Shown here: positions 38,512 through 47,574 of the stretch, piece after piece
How the letters are laid out: each line of letters begins with the position of its first letter
Position numbering within the stretch: position 1 is the stretch's first letter
From: Pseudomonas psychrophila HA-4
Lineage (GTDB): Bacteria; Pseudomonadota; Gammaproteobacteria; Pseudomonadales; Pseudomonadaceae
DNA length: 47,574 nt
NCBI RefSeq assembly: GCF_000282975.1
Contig: NZ_ALJC01000076.1
Location: 1-47,574, forward strand
Direction of reading: 5' to 3'
Translations under genes and position numbers: made by a program
The notes under the pieces: model-generated
The model's database searches: none
What the model was told of the DNA's origin: nothing
What the model saw: only the letters and a program-made list of their open reading frames with translations

Positions 38512-41500
38512 CACTTCTCTCCATCAGGTAAAGGCTTGGCCGTGCTTGGCAAGTGGACTAGCAAATCGCTCAAACCCTGCAAGGGAACATGCAACCAGGC
38601 AGGTCGATTGGCTGCTTCATAGATAATTTCATAGGCCGCCTTTTCCAGACTGAACAACGCCAATGCGGCCTCCTCACCGTTTGGCGCTTTCCACGCATGA
38701 GCAAGGCTAGCTGTTGCCAGCCGATATGCATCAATCAGAGCCTTACGAGACTCATTTAAATAACGCTTTACGACCCGTTGACGCGCTTCGCTCGCTTCTG
38801 CTGAGTGGTCAGCTTGCTGCACGTTGCTGATCGCCATAGCCGCGGCATAGTCAAAGGAGCGCAATAAACCGCTGACGTCTTTGTACGGGCTATGTTTGCT
38901 GCGCCGCGAGGCCAGTGAGCGGGCGGGCTCACCTTCAAAGTCGATGAAGTAAGCATCGCCCTGCACGACCAACACCTGCCCCAAATGCAAATCCCCGTGC
39001 ACCCGGATCTTCAAACCGCCTAGGGTTTGCTTGGACAACTGCTGAATGTACGCCGCAATTGCGCTTTGCTGCGTGAGCAGTTTTTTGGCTTGCTGTTGCT
39101 GCTCGGCAGAGAGCTGTGGCACATGATCTTTAAGGTGTTTGAACGCTTGTTTCACTTGCTCGCTGATATGGCTTGCCCAATGCAGTACATCGGTATCCGA
39201 GGTGGTTTGTGGGGCAAACTGCGGGTTGTCATGGGCCTGAGCCAACACGCCATGCATTTCACCCAAGCGCTGACCGAGCAAACCCGCAAAGTCGGCCAGT
39301 TCACCCAGCGCGTTGAAATGCTGAGGGTGCTCAGACATGGCGTCGGCCAACTCATCACGAATCGCCCGCTCAAGGTTGTTGTGAGTCCAGGTCCAGGCAT
39401 CCCCCTGATTACTCAGGTAGCCCTGCGCAATCATCAGCAAGGTGTCTTCACCTTGCGCATCTCGGCGAACCACAGAGCCCAGCAACGGTGAAATATTCGG
39501 GTACCCGGCTGCCGTCAGGAAAGCGCCCATTTCAAGTTCAGGATGCTGACCACTGTTCAGTTGCCGCAAGAGCTTGAGCACCATGACCCCGCCAATCACC
39601 ACCGAACTGTTGGACTGTTCAGTGTTGAGGTAACGCACCTCGCTGTGTTCATTGAGCTCAAGAGAGGCCATTTCTGTGGTGGCGTCAAAGTGGATAGTGC
39701 CAGCGCTGCTGCTGACCTTCTGACCTTGTTGCATGGCTGCCAGCACGCTGTGTACGAAAGATTCCAAAGTGAAGGCATCGGTCATGAACCCCACGCGTGG
39801 CCCGCGACGCAATCTGGACAAGACCACGTGTTGGGCAAGCGCGCTGTTGGGTTGGTCTTCGCCGAGCACGCCTAAGGGCAACTGGTAACGGTGCTGCTGG
39901 CCTTCACTGGTCACCTCTATTTCAGTCAACAACACCGGGCGGCTGGCATCGCCAAACCGTGCGCCGTAAGCAATCTTCGCCGTTTCAATCGGCACATCCT
40001 TGCGTCCAAACCAACGGCGCTTGTGCAGCCAGGCCGGCAACACCACTTTCTCCAGCGTGGTACTCACCGGCGGATCGAGTAACTCTTCAAGCCCTCGCTT
40101 GAGCACCAGCGTGACCAGCTCCGGCAAGCTTTGCGACGGCTCGGCATGCCAACTGGGCATCTGGTTTTCGCTGGCCAGTAAAAACCAGTAAAACCCATAG
40201 GGTGAGAGGGTGAGCATGAAGTCCACCTGCCCAATAGGCGGAAAAGCATTGCCCCCCAACATTTCCACAGGGACGCGGCCCGCAAACTCAGACAAGTCCA
40301 ACTCGACCGCCTGAGCACTGCGCGACACATTGGCCACACACAAAATGGTCTCAGTTTTGCCCTGCTCGTCAGTGAACTCACGGATGTAAGCCAAAATTCG
40401 GCGGTTACTGGGTGACAGCATTTTCAACGTGCCGCGACCGAAGGCCTTTTGCTGTTTGCGCACCCCCAGCAGTCGACGCGTCCAATTAAGCAGTGAATGC
40501 GGATCACCCGCTTGCGCTTCAACGTTCACTGACTGATAGCCATACAGCGGGTCCATGATGGGCGGCAATACGAGGCTGGCAGGATTGGCCCGTGAAAAAC
40601 CGCCATTACGGTCTATCGACCACTGCATCGGGGTGCGAACACCGTCGCGATCACCGAGGTAAATATTGTCACCCATGCCAATTTCATCGCCGTAATACAG
40701 GGTCGGCGTGCCCGGCATGGATAACAGCAAACTGTTTAGCAGCTCGATACGTCGACGGTCGCGCTCCATCAACGGTGCCAAACGCCGACGAATACCCAAG
40801 TTGATGCGCGCGCGTTTGTCAGCGGCATAGTAGTTCCAGAGGTAATCACGCTCTTTGTCGGTGACCATTTCTAGGGTCAACTCATCGTGGTTACGCAAGA
40901 AGATCGCCCACTGACAGTTCGCAGGGATTTCCGGGGTCTGTCGCAGAATGTCGGTGATAGGAAAACGGTCTTCCTGAGCCAATGCCATGTACATACGCGG
41001 CATCAGCGGAAAGTGGAAGGCCATGTGGCACTCATCGCCGTTAATGCCATCGGTGTCGCCAAAATACTGCTGAGTGTCTTCAGGCCACTGATTGGCCTCG
41101 GCCAAGAGCATACGATCCGGGTAATGGGCGTCGATTTCTGCGCGGATCTGTTTGAGGATCTGATGGGTCTCAGGCAGGTTCTCGTTGTTAGTGCCATCAC
41201 GCTCAATCAAGTAGGGGATGGCGTCCAGGCGCAGGCCGTCGATGCCCATGTCCAACCAATAGCGCATCACCGAGAGCACTTCTTTCATGACCTGCGGATT
41301 ATCAAAATTGAGGTCTGGCTGATGGGAATAGAAGCGGTGCCAAAAGTATTGGCCCGCCACAGGGTCCCAGGTCCAGTTGGACGTTTCTGTGTCCAGGAAA
41401 ATAATCCGCGTGCCGTCGTATTTTTCATCCGTGTCCGACCACACGTAGTAATCGCGCTCCTTTGAGCCGGCTTTGGCGTGACGGGCCTTTTGAAACCAAG

Positions 41501-41858
41501 GGTGCTGGTCAGAGGTGTGGTTGATCACCAATTCGGTAATCACTCGCAGGCCGCGGGCATGGGCCTCTTTGATAAAACGCTTAACATCGGCCAACGTGCC
41601 GTAATCCGTGTGTACGCCCCGATAGTCAGCAATGTCGTAGCCGTCATCGCGACGCGGCGAAGGATAAAACGGCAGCAACCACACCGTATTGACCCCCAAC
41701 TCGGCAATGTAATCGAGCTTGCTGATGAGCCCCGGAAAATCGCCGATGCCGTCGTTATTCGAGTCAAAAAAAGACTTGATGTGTACTTGGTAAATCACCG
41801 CGTCTTTGTACCAGAGCGGGTCTTTGATAAAACTTGCCGGTACGCTTTGCTTCGCCAT
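38511..41858 (-). CDS. treS: Trehalose synthase fused to maltokinase (TreS-Mak/Pep2)
   Basis: Two-domain enzyme of 1115 residues. The N-terminal GH13_16 part (about 1-550) interconverts trehalose and maltose: Asp212 in [12 protein letters not shown], Glu254 in [11 protein letters not shown], Asp325 in [11 protein letters not shown]. The C-terminal part (about 580-1115) is a maltokinase, with [12 protein letters not shown] at its start and the kinase motif [12 protein letters not shown] followed by [13 protein letters not shown]. Together they turn trehalose into maltose-1-phosphate for GlgE. I chose the ATG at 41858 ([20 protein letters not shown]) over the frame opening at 41990, which would overlap glgE. 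It lies 58 bases after glgE, the only clear gap in this unit. Confidence 0.95.
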   Translation of the reverse strand: MAKQSVPASFIKDPLWYKDAVIYQVHIKSFFDSNNDGIGDFPGLISKLDYIAELGVNTVWLLPFYPSPRRDDGYDIADYRGVHTDYGTLADVKRFIKEAHARGLRVITELVINHTSDQHPWFQKARHAKAGSKERDYYVWSDTDEKYDGTRIIFLDTETSNWTWDPVAGQYFWHRFYSHQPDLNFDNPQVMKEVLSVMRYWLDMGIDGLRLDAIPYLIERDGTNNENLPETHQILKQIRAEIDAHYPDRMLLAEANQWPEDTQQYFGDTDGINGDECHMAFHFPLMPRMYMALAQEDRFPITDILRQTPEIPANCQWAIFLRNHDELTLEMVTDKERDYLWNYYAADKRARINLGIRRRLAPLMERDRRRIELLNSLLLSMPGTPTLYYGDEIGMGDNIYLGDRDGVRTPMQWSIDRNGGFSRANPASLVLPPIMDPLYGYQSVNVEAQAGDPHSLLNWTRRLLGVRKQQKAFGRGTLKMLSPSNRRILAYIREFTDEQGKTETILCVANVSRSAQAVELDLSEFAGRVPVEMLGGNAFPPIGQVDFMLTLSPYGFYWFLLASENQMPSWHAEPSQSLPELVTLVLKRGLEELLDPPVSTTLEKVVLPAWLHKRRWFGRKDVPIETAKIAYGARFGDASRPVLLTEIEVTSEGQQHRYQLPLGVLGEDQPNSALAQHVVLSRLRRGPRVGFMTDAFTLESFVHSVLAAMQQGQKVSSSAGTIHFDATTEMASLELNEHSEVRYLNTEQSNSSVVIGGVMVLKLLRQLNSGQHPELEMGAFLTAAGYPNISPLLGSVVRRDAQGEDTLLMIAQGYLSNQGDAWTWTHNNLERAIRDELADAMSEHPQHFNALGELADFAGLLGQRLGEMHGVLAQAHDNPQFAPQTTSDTDVLHWASHISEQVKQAFKHLKDHVPQLSAEQQQQAKKLLTQQSAIAAYIQQLSKQTLGGLKIRVHGDLHLGQVLVVQGDAYFIDFEGEPARSLASRRSKHSPYKDVSGLLRSFDYAAAMAISNVQQADHSAEASEARQRVVKRYLNESRKALIDAYRLATASLAHAWKAPNGEEAALALFSLEKAAYEIIYEAANRPAWLHVPLQGLSDLLVHLPSTAKPLPDGEK

Positions 41859-41916
41859 GGGAAATATACCTGCTGAGTCTGTTGCCCACGGCCTGACAGC
41901 CGCTTCGGGAACGGCC

Positions 41917-43914
41917 TTAAAGGGCTTTGATGCGCCAAATGCCAAACGGCTGATGCCAAGGCTCCAAGCGCATCCACTGGTTTTTTCCATACCAGGTCCA
42001 GCGATGCCCGCTCATCAAATCCTCACCTGACGTCTGCGCATCATCGGCAAGCCCCATCTCCCACAACGGCAACTCGAAATGCGCTTCCTGAGCGTTGTGT
42101 GGGTCGAGGCTGACAGCCACCAGTACAAAATTGCTGCCATCGGCACTGCGCTTGCCAAAGTACAAAATGTTGTCATTCCACGCGTTGTAGAGCGTAAAAC
42201 CCAAATGACTGTGCAAGGCCGGGTTTTGACGTCGAATGCGGTTCAGTTGTGCGATTTCGGCAACAATGTTGCCCGGTGCGCTGAAGTCTCTTGGGCGGAT
42301 TTGGTATTTCTCGGAATCCAGGTATTCCTCTTTGCCCGCCACGGCCTGGGACTCACACAACTCGAACCCCGAGTACATGCCCCACAGACCGGAACCCATA
42401 GTTGCCAACGCGGCCCGAATCAAAAAACCAGCCCGCCCTGACTCGTGCAGAAACCGAGGGTTTATGTCTGGCGTATTGACGAAGAAATTAGGCCGAAAAC
42501 ATTCACGCAGTGGGCTTTGGTTGAGCTCGGTGAAATAAGTCGCTAGTTCAGCTTTGGTGTTGCGCCACGTGAAGTAGGTGTAACTCTGCGAATAACCGAC
42601 CTTGCCCAAGCGCGCCATCATCGCGGGCGTTGTGAAGGCCTCGGCCAGAAAAATCACCTCGGGGTGCAAGGCCCGCACATCCGCTATCAACCACTGCCAG
42701 AAGGGCAAAGGCTTGGTGTGCGGATTGTCGACACGAAAGATGTGTACCCCCTCGTTCACCCAACCCAGCACGATGTCGCGCAGTTCTAGCCACAGGCTGG
42801 GAATCGCATCGGGGGCATAAAAGTCGACATTGACGATGTCTTGATACTTTTTCGGCGGGTTCTCTGCGTAACGAATCGTCCCATCGGGGCGCCAGTTAAA
42901 CCAGCCGGGGTGCTGTTTGAGCCATGGGTGGTCTTGGGAACACTGAATCGCAAAATCCAGGGCAATGGCCAAACCGTGTTGGTGGGCCGCCGCCACCAGT
43001 TGCCTAAACTCCTCACGGGTACCCAACTGCGGGTGTATGGCGTCGTGGCCGCCCTCATCACTGCCGATTGCATAAGGGCTGCCAGGGTCGTTCTCCCCGG
43101 CCTGCAATGAATTGTTCGGACCTTTGCGATGACTGCGGCCAATCGGATGGATAGGCGGAAAGTACAGCACGTCAAAACCCATGTCATGGATCATCGGCAA
43201 GCGCTCAAGCACATCATTAAATGTGCCGTGCCGGGCAGGATCATCGGTGACGGATCGCGGAAAAAGCTCATACCAACTGGCAAACTCTGCCAAGGGTCGC
43301 TCAACGTCTATCGGATACTCGGCGCTTAAACTCAAATAAGCGTGGTGTTGGGCCTCGGCCATCAATTGTGCACTGTGTTCGTGCACAAACAACGCCACCT
43401 GCTCCGTTTCCAGCAACCCGGACAACTGAATCAGTAGCGCGTGTAACTGCTCTTTCAGCTCATCGTGACTGCACTCGATGGCGCGCTGAACCAGAATTCG
43501 ACCTTCCTGCAACTCCAAACTGACCGCAACGCCGGCCTGATGTTTCTTTTGCAGTTCGTGGCAAAAGCTGGCGAAACGGTCAATCCAGGCTTCTATACAA
43601 AAAACATAACGCCCCTGAACCGGCACCAAAAACTCGCCCTTCCAGGTGTCATTGCCCAAGAACCGCATCGGCGCAGTTGACCAGACATCGTGGCTGGATG
43701 ACCGCCAGTGGACCATCACCGCCAATTGGTCGTGGCCGTCGGTGAACACTTTACTGCTCACCTCTACCCGTTGCCCAACCGTGGCCTTGACCGCAAATTC
43801 GCCGCCATCCAGCACCGGCGAGATGGACTCAATCGCAATACGCGGCATCAACAAAGCTTGGGACAGCGCCAAAGTGGCGCCAGTGGCGGGGTCCAGCGGG
43901 AAATCGGCATTCAT
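41917..43914 (-). CDS. glgE: Maltose-1-phosphate maltosyltransferase
   Basis: GH13_3 enzyme of 665 residues that adds maltosyl units from maltose-1-phosphate to alpha-1,4-glucan. An N-terminal beta domain (RIAIESISPVLDGGEFAVK) and helical insert precede the barrel. Nucleophile Asp396 in IFRVDNPHTKP, acid/base Glu425 in FLAEAFTTP, Asp483 in FVNTPDINP, matching GlgE of Streptomyces. YFPPIHPIGRSHRKGPNN is a family signature. The ATG at 43914 has AAGGAG 8 bases upstream; a GTG at 43923 would sit inside that ribosome site. First gene of the minus-strand unit. In P. aeruginosa GlgE-made glucan supports desiccation survival. Confidence 0.96.
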   Translation of the reverse strand: MNADFPLDPATGATLALSQALLMPRIAIESISPVLDGGEFAVKATVGQRVEVSSKVFTDGHDQLAVMVHWRSSSHDVWSTAPMRFLGNDTWKGEFLVPVQGRYVFCIEAWIDRFASFCHELQKKHQAGVAVSLELQEGRILVQRAIECSHDELKEQLHALLIQLSGLLETEQVALFVHEHSAQLMAEAQHHAYLSLSAEYPIDVERPLAEFASWYELFPRSVTDDPARHGTFNDVLERLPMIHDMGFDVLYFPPIHPIGRSHRKGPNNSLQAGENDPGSPYAIGSDEGGHDAIHPQLGTREEFRQLVAAAHQHGLAIALDFAIQCSQDHPWLKQHPGWFNWRPDGTIRYAENPPKKYQDIVNVDFYAPDAIPSLWLELRDIVLGWVNEGVHIFRVDNPHTKPLPFWQWLIADVRALHPEVIFLAEAFTTPAMMARLGKVGYSQSYTYFTWRNTKAELATYFTELNQSPLRECFRPNFFVNTPDINPRFLHESGRAGFLIRAALATMGSGLWGMYSGFELCESQAVAGKEEYLDSEKYQIRPRDFSAPGNIVAEIAQLNRIRRQNPALHSHLGFTLYNAWNDNILYFGKRSADGSNFVLVAVSLDPHNAQEAHFELPLWEMGLADDAQTSGEDLMSGHRWTWYGKNQWMRLEPWHQPFGIWRIKAL

Positions 43915-44058
43915 CGAGCTCACTCCTTACGCCCGTGGACGTTCATGTGCGGTCGTTTCATTGCGCATTCCGGCGTCTGCACCGGGGGCTTAGGTGCTAC
44001 ACGACATGCATCTGCGCGCGGTTATGCAAGGCAAAAACATTTCGTACAGACCCTAAGG

Positions 44059-44085
44059 TGGGAGCAACGACGCCAGCCAAAGTTC
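44059..44085 (-). promoter_or_regulatory. AlgU-like promoter of the glgE-treS-glgB unit
   Basis: On the minus strand an exact GAACTT (44080-44085) is followed after 16 bases by TCCCA (44059-44063), a full match to GAACTT, 16-17 bases, TCNNA. It would start transcription near 44052, giving a leader of about 137 bases. AlgU controls osmotic and envelope stress genes in Pseudomonas, which suits the pathway. Confidence 0.55.
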
Positions 44086-44183
44086 AGACTATTTCCCGGT
44101 GCCCCGTTGGTCATCAAACGGGAACCGCAGACGATGAGGTGCGGTCGACCCCTTGTACTCCCCTGCCATGCAGCAATGAGGCC

Positions 44184-44348
44184 ATGTCGATGAATATTCC
44201 AATTCCCGCTGAAACGCCTGACCCCAATATTGACGACCCTGTGTTACCGCCAAGCGAGCCCGAACCGATCCCTGAGCAAGATCCGCCCACCGGCGATCCA
44301 AAACCAATTGGCGACCCTCCCAGCGAACAGCCGCCGATTAAACTTTAA
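44184..44348 (+). CDS. Tiny proline-rich acidic protein
   Basis: ORF of 54 residues (52 from the second ATG at 44190). About a third of residues are Pro, many in Pro-Glu/Asp-Pro units (SEPEPIPEQDPPTGDPKP), with no hydrophobic segment, Cys or aromatic residue. ATGAGG lies just upstream as a ribosome site. Its bias is unlike random ORFs. Such small Pro-rich proteins occur in other pseudomonads by recollection, but no function is known. Divergent from glgE, whose AlgU-like promoter lies about 100 bases upstream of this ORF. Confidence 0.55.
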   Translation: MSMNIPIPAETPDPNIDDPVLPPSEPEPIPEQDPPTGDPKPIGDPPSEQPPIKL

Positions 44349-44672
44349 TGGGAACCCTGCGCGTACTAGCGCTTCACACCGCCAATAGCAAAACGCATTG
44401 ATCTCACTGGGCGCCACGGATGGCAGGCAAGCCCCTGATAAAAAAATCAGTGATTCGCTCATTTAATTGATCTTGATCACGCTCTGTTTGCGCAGTATCC
44501 GCTAGCCCTCCGAGGAGCAAGTACTGCGCGGCTCAAGCTCGGTGCAGCCGATTGTCGCAGGCCCCTAAAATAAGCAACTGATACGCTTTTTAAAAAAATA
44601 CCTGAGCCTGTTATGCAAACAGTTGACGGGGGATAGTGCTCCGGCCTGATCGAGGCTGATGAGTGAAGGACC
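44349..44672 (+). other. Intergenic region upstream of ccoG
   Basis: This 324-base stretch holds the Anr-like box, a small CTGAT/ATCAG hairpin around a run of A, and an AT-rich segment CTTTTTAAAAAAATACC. No convincing ORF is present. Confidence 0.6.
44467..44480 (+). promoter_or_regulatory. Anr/Dnr (FNR-type) box upstream of ccoG
   Basis: TTGATcttgATCAC matches TTGAT-N4-ATCAA at nine of ten positions. It is about 190 bases before the ccoG start, so a promoter with the box at -41 would start near 44515. Low-oxygen induction is usual for cbb3 oxidase assembly genes. Confidence 0.55.
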
Positions 44673-46094
44673 ATGAACAAACATATTCCCGTCCAGAGAC
44701 TTGAATCGTTTGAGGCTGCGCATTCCAACGCCACACATACGAAAAACAGGTCCAACGATAGCCAGATCCACACCCGCAGTTTTACCGGCTTGTTCCGCAC
44801 CCTTCGCATGGTGGGCGCTGGCCTTTTATTTTTACTGTTCTTTGGCACCGTCTGGCTGAATTGGGACGGTCGTCAGGCTGTGTTGTGGGATTTGTCAGAA
44901 AGTAAATTCCACATCTTTGGCGCCACGTTCTGGCCTCAAGACTTCATTTTGTTGTCGGCACTGCTAATCATTGCCGCCTTTGGCCTGTTTGCGATCACGG
45001 TGTTTGCCGGTCGGGTGTGGTGTGGATACACCTGCCCGCAAAGCACCTGGACGTGGCTGTTTATGTGGTGTGAAAAGATCACCGAGGGTGACAGAAACCA
45101 GCGCGTCAAGCTGCAAGCCGCGCCCTGGCGCTTAAACAAGATTGCCCGGCGTACGGCCAAGCATTTGCTGTGGTTGGCGATCAGTGTGCTGACGGCATTG
45201 ACCTTTGTCGGGTACTTCACGCCCATTCGCCCTCTGGCCATTGAGTTGATAACGCTAGAAATAGCCGGGATCAGTTTGTTCTGGGTGTTGTTCTTTACCG
45301 GTGCCACGTACCTCAACGCGGGCTGGCTGCGTGAAGCGGTGTGCATGCACATGTGCCCCTATGCGCGCTTTCAGAGTGTGATGTTCGATAAGGACACCTT
45401 GGCGATCTCGTATGACGTGGCCCGTGGCGAAAACCGTGGCCCACGCAAACGCGGGGTAGAACCCGCGAAAGCCGGGTTAGGCGATTGCATCGACTGCACG
45501 ATGTGCGTACAGGTATGCCCGACCGGAATCGACATTCGCGACGGGCTGCAAATGGAGTGCATCGGTTGCGCTGCCTGCGTCGATGCCTGTGATTCGGTGA
45601 TGGACAAAATGGGCTATGCCCGTGGCTTGGTGCGTTACACCTCCGAACATGAATTGCAGGGCGGCAAAACGCACTGGTTACGCCCACGCCTAATGGGCTA
45701 CGCGGTGGTGCTGGTGCTGATGATCGGCGCCTTGGTGGTGGCCTTGAATCAACGCTCTATGGTGTCACTGGATGTCATCAAGGACCGAGGCCTGTTCCGC
45801 GAAAACAGCCAAGGCCAGATCGAGAACATCTACAGCCTTAAAATCATTAACAAAACCCAAGAACCGCAGCACTATCGCGTGTCGTTGCAGCAGGGCGACG
45901 AATTCCAGTTGCAGGGCAAAACCGAGTTGACCCTAGCCCCTGGCGAGATCGTCGAAGTGCCGGTGTCTGTGGCGCTGCTGGCCGAGCGGCCGAAGAGCAG
46001 CTCACAGACGATAGAATTTGTGGTCACCGATACCGATGAACCGAGTGTGCGCAGTGTGGCCAAGAGCCGGTTTGTGGCACCGTTGAACCGTTAA
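44673..46094 (+). CDS. ccoG: Cytochrome c oxidase accessory protein CcoG (FixG/RdxA)
   Basis: Membrane iron-sulfur protein of 473 residues, involved in copper delivery/reduction for cbb3 oxidase assembly. Several transmembrane helices lie at about residues 47-65, 85-110, 160-180, 190-210 and 345-365. WCGYTCPQS and HMCPYARF are the conserved Cys motifs between helices. Two 4Fe-4S motifs, CIDCTMCVQVCPTG (about residue 271) and CIGCAACVDACD (about 294), follow. The C-terminal 120 residues form the FixG Ig-like domain. AAGGA just before the ATG. It stands apart from ccoNOPQ, which is not in the window. Confidence 0.94.
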   Translation: MNKHIPVQRLESFEAAHSNATHTKNRSNDSQIHTRSFTGLFRTLRMVGAGLLFLLFFGTVWLNWDGRQAVLWDLSESKFHIFGATFWPQDFILLSALLIIAAFGLFAITVFAGRVWCGYTCPQSTWTWLFMWCEKITEGDRNQRVKLQAAPWRLNKIARRTAKHLLWLAISVLTALTFVGYFTPIRPLAIELITLEIAGISLFWVLFFTGATYLNAGWLREAVCMHMCPYARFQSVMFDKDTLAISYDVARGENRGPRKRGVEPAKAGLGDCIDCTMCVQVCPTGIDIRDGLQMECIGCAACVDACDSVMDKMGYARGLVRYTSEHELQGGKTHWLRPRLMGYAVVLVLMIGALVVALNQRSMVSLDVIKDRGLFRENSQGQIENIYSLKIINKTQEPQHYRVSLQQGDEFQLQGKTELTLAPGEIVEVPVSVALLAERPKSSSQTIEFVVTDTDEPSVRSVAKSRFVAPLNR

Positions 46095-46129
46095 CCCTAA
46101 AAATGTTGGTAGGAGCGCGCTTTTAGCCC

Positions 46130-47548
46130 ATGAAACGCTACGAAAAATTCGCTGACGATATTGCTGAGCTGATCCGCAGCGGGGTGCTCGGCCCCGGTCA
46201 GCGTGTGCCTTCAGTGCGCTATGCCAGCCAAACCTATGGGGTCAGCCCGTCCACGGTATTTCAAGCCTATTACCTGCTTGAACGCCGTGGGTTGATTCGC
46301 GCCAAGCCGCGCTCGGGGTATTTCGTCAACACGCACGCGCCCAGCCCGTTTTCTGAGCCGGTGGTCAGCAGCCACGCGACTGAGTCCACTCAGGTCGATG
46401 TCAGCGACCTGGTGTTCTCGGTACTGGACTCGATCAAGGACCCGCACACGGTGCCCTTTGGCTCGGCCTTCCCCAGCCCCATGTTGTTCCCTCTGCAACG
46501 TCTGGCCCGCTCGATGGCCAGCGCCAGCCGCGAAATGGACCCGCGCATGGTGGTCACCGACATGTCGCCGGGCAATCCGCAACTGCGGCGCCAGATTGCC
46601 CTGCGGTATATGGTTGGCGGGCTGATGCTGCCAATGGAGGAGTTACTGATCACCAACGGCGCACTCGAAGCCTTGAACCTGTGCCTGCAAGCCGTGACTG
46701 AGCCCGGTGATTTGGTGGCGATTGAAGCCCCTGCTTTTTACGCCTGTCTGCAAGTGCTGGAGCGACTCAAGCTCAAGGCCATCGAAATTCCGGTCCATCC
46801 CCGTGACGGCATCGACCTCGATGCACTGGCACAGACCCTTGATCGACACCCGATCAAGGCCGTGTGGTGCATGACCAGTTTTCAAAACCCGATTGGCGCC
46901 ACCATGCCCGAAGCCAAGAAACAGGCACTGGTCGAACTGTTGCGCGAGCATCAGGTGCCAATGATTGAGGACGATGTATACGCAGAACTGTACTTCGGTC
47001 AGCACGCGCCCAAACCCGCCAAGGCGTTCGACACTGAAGGGCTGGTGATGCATTGCGGCTCGTTTGCCAAAAGTCTGGCACCGGGCTATCGGATCGGTTG
47101 GGTCGCGGCCGGGCGCTTTGCGCAAAAGATAGAACGCCTCAAACTCATGACCTCGCTGTGTGCATCAATGCCGGCACAAGCGGCGATTGCCGACTATTTG
47201 CAGCACGGCGGTTACGACCGTCACTTGCGGCGCCTGCGCGATGCACTCGAAGACCAGCAAAACGCGATGTTGGCAGCGATCGCGCGGTACTTCCCGGCGC
47301 AAACCCGGGTCAGTAAACCGGCAGGCGGGTATTTTCTGTGGCTTGAACTGCCTGAGCAAATGGACTCACTCAAACTGTTTCAGATGGCGTTGGCCCAAGG
47401 CATCAGCATCGCGCCGGGGCCGATTTTCTCGGCGACCCAGCGCTTTAGAAACTGCATCCGCCTGAACTACGGTAGCCCGTGGGATGAGACCTGTGAAAAG
47501 GCCATGGAAACCCTGGGCAAGATTGTTCGCTCGTTCACCACTGTGTAG
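46130..47548 (+). CDS. MocR-type regulator (GntR DNA-binding domain fused to aminotransferase-like domain)
   Basis: PLP-binding regulator of 472 residues. The winged-helix GntR domain (about residues 1-70: YEKFADDIAELIRSGVLGPG, RVPSVRYASQTYGVSPSTVF) is joined to a class I aminotransferase fold. The PLP lysine is Lys314 in GSFAKSLAPGYRIGW; SFQNPIGATMPEAKK and EDDVYAELYFG are the cofactor-site motifs. MocR proteins usually control vitamin B6, amino-acid or polyamine genes; the target here is unknown. AGGAGC lies about 13 bases before the ATG, a wide spacing. It follows ccoG by 35 bases but may be unrelated. Confidence 0.92.
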   Translation: MKRYEKFADDIAELIRSGVLGPGQRVPSVRYASQTYGVSPSTVFQAYYLLERRGLIRAKPRSGYFVNTHAPSPFSEPVVSSHATESTQVDVSDLVFSVLDSIKDPHTVPFGSAFPSPMLFPLQRLARSMASASREMDPRMVVTDMSPGNPQLRRQIALRYMVGGLMLPMEELLITNGALEALNLCLQAVTEPGDLVAIEAPAFYACLQVLERLKLKAIEIPVHPRDGIDLDALAQTLDRHPIKAVWCMTSFQNPIGATMPEAKKQALVELLREHQVPMIEDDVYAELYFGQHAPKPAKAFDTEGLVMHCGSFAKSLAPGYRIGWVAAGRFAQKIERLKLMTSLCASMPAQAAIADYLQHGGYDRHLRRLRDALEDQQNAMLAAIARYFPAQTRVSKPAGGYFLWLELPEQMDSLKLFQMALAQGISIAPGPIFSATQRFRNCIRLNYGSPWDETCEKAMETLGKIVRSFTTV

Positions 47549-47574
47549 CAGTTGCCGAGCCTGCGAGGCTACGT
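47549..47574. repeat. Possible REP fragment cut by the window end
   Basis: The last bases include AGCC-TGCGA-GGCT, a short hairpin, within GTTGCCGAGCCTGCGAGGCT, which resembles the GC-rich REP arms of Pseudomonas. The window ends before it can be confirmed. Confidence 0.3.

Noticed and set aside
41859..41990. N-terminal extension of treS upstream of the ATG at 41858
   Set aside because: It would run into the end of glgE, has no family similarity and the inner ATG gives the conserved TreS start.

Overview
The window is chromosomal DNA of a gammaproteobacterium, almost certainly a Pseudomonas, probably of the P. fluorescens/P. fragi side of the genus given its moderate GC. The signs are the MuxABC-OpmB efflux operon, Pseudomonas-type REP sequences with the GAGCGGGCTTGCTCGCGA core, a FecI/FecR/TonB-receptor trio, and a large trehalose/alpha-glucan locus built around GlgE and a fused TreS-maltokinase. 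No tRNA, rRNA, CRISPR array, prophage or insertion sequence was seen.

Layout. (1) 123-9101, minus strand: four-gene RND efflux operon muxA-muxB-muxC-opmB, every junction a 4-base overlap. (2) 9238-12155: an inverted REP pair, thiol peroxidase tpx with a clear terminator, a DUF3313 lipoprotein, and transaldolase tal on the plus strand. (3) 12220-16318, minus strand: ECF sigma factor, FecR-type anti-sigma factor and TonB-dependent siderophore receptor with an N-terminal signalling domain. (4) 16468-20957: an SdaC-type amino-acid transporter, a secreted DUF4946 protein, an AraC regulator beside a quinone oxidoreductase-like protein, and a periplasmic DUF411 protein. (5) 21394-43914: the 22.5-kb trehalose/alpha-glucan locus, made of two converging transcription units. 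(6) 44184-47548: a tiny proline-rich ORF, ccoG with an Anr-like box, and a MocR-type regulator.

How the sugar locus works. The plus-strand unit holds glgA, treZ, malQ, treY, a DUF2934 protein, glgX, a four-gene cassette (acyl-CoA dehydrogenase-like, PIG-L deacetylase, SAM methyltransferase, GT2 glycosyltransferase), then an EEP-family hydrolase. The minus-strand unit is glgE, treS-mak, glgB. From known enzymology, TreY/TreZ release trehalose from alpha-1,4-glucan, TreS isomerises trehalose to maltose, its kinase domain makes maltose-1-phosphate, GlgE polymerises that into glucan, GlgB adds branches, GlgX removes them and MalQ reshuffles chains. Thus trehalose and glycogen-like glucan are interconverted within one locus. 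No glgC and no glycogen phosphorylase gene are present in this window.

The strongest candidate for an undescribed system is the cassette at 32306-35374. Its genes overlap by 4 bases each, none belongs to trehalose or glucan metabolism, and together they look like a small pathway that makes, deacetylates, methylates and oxidises a glycan or glycolipid. Candidate control elements noted by eye are AlgU-like promoters before glgE and tal, a GGA-loop hairpin in the glgA leader, a Fur-like box before the receptor and a perfect inverted repeat before the sigma gene.
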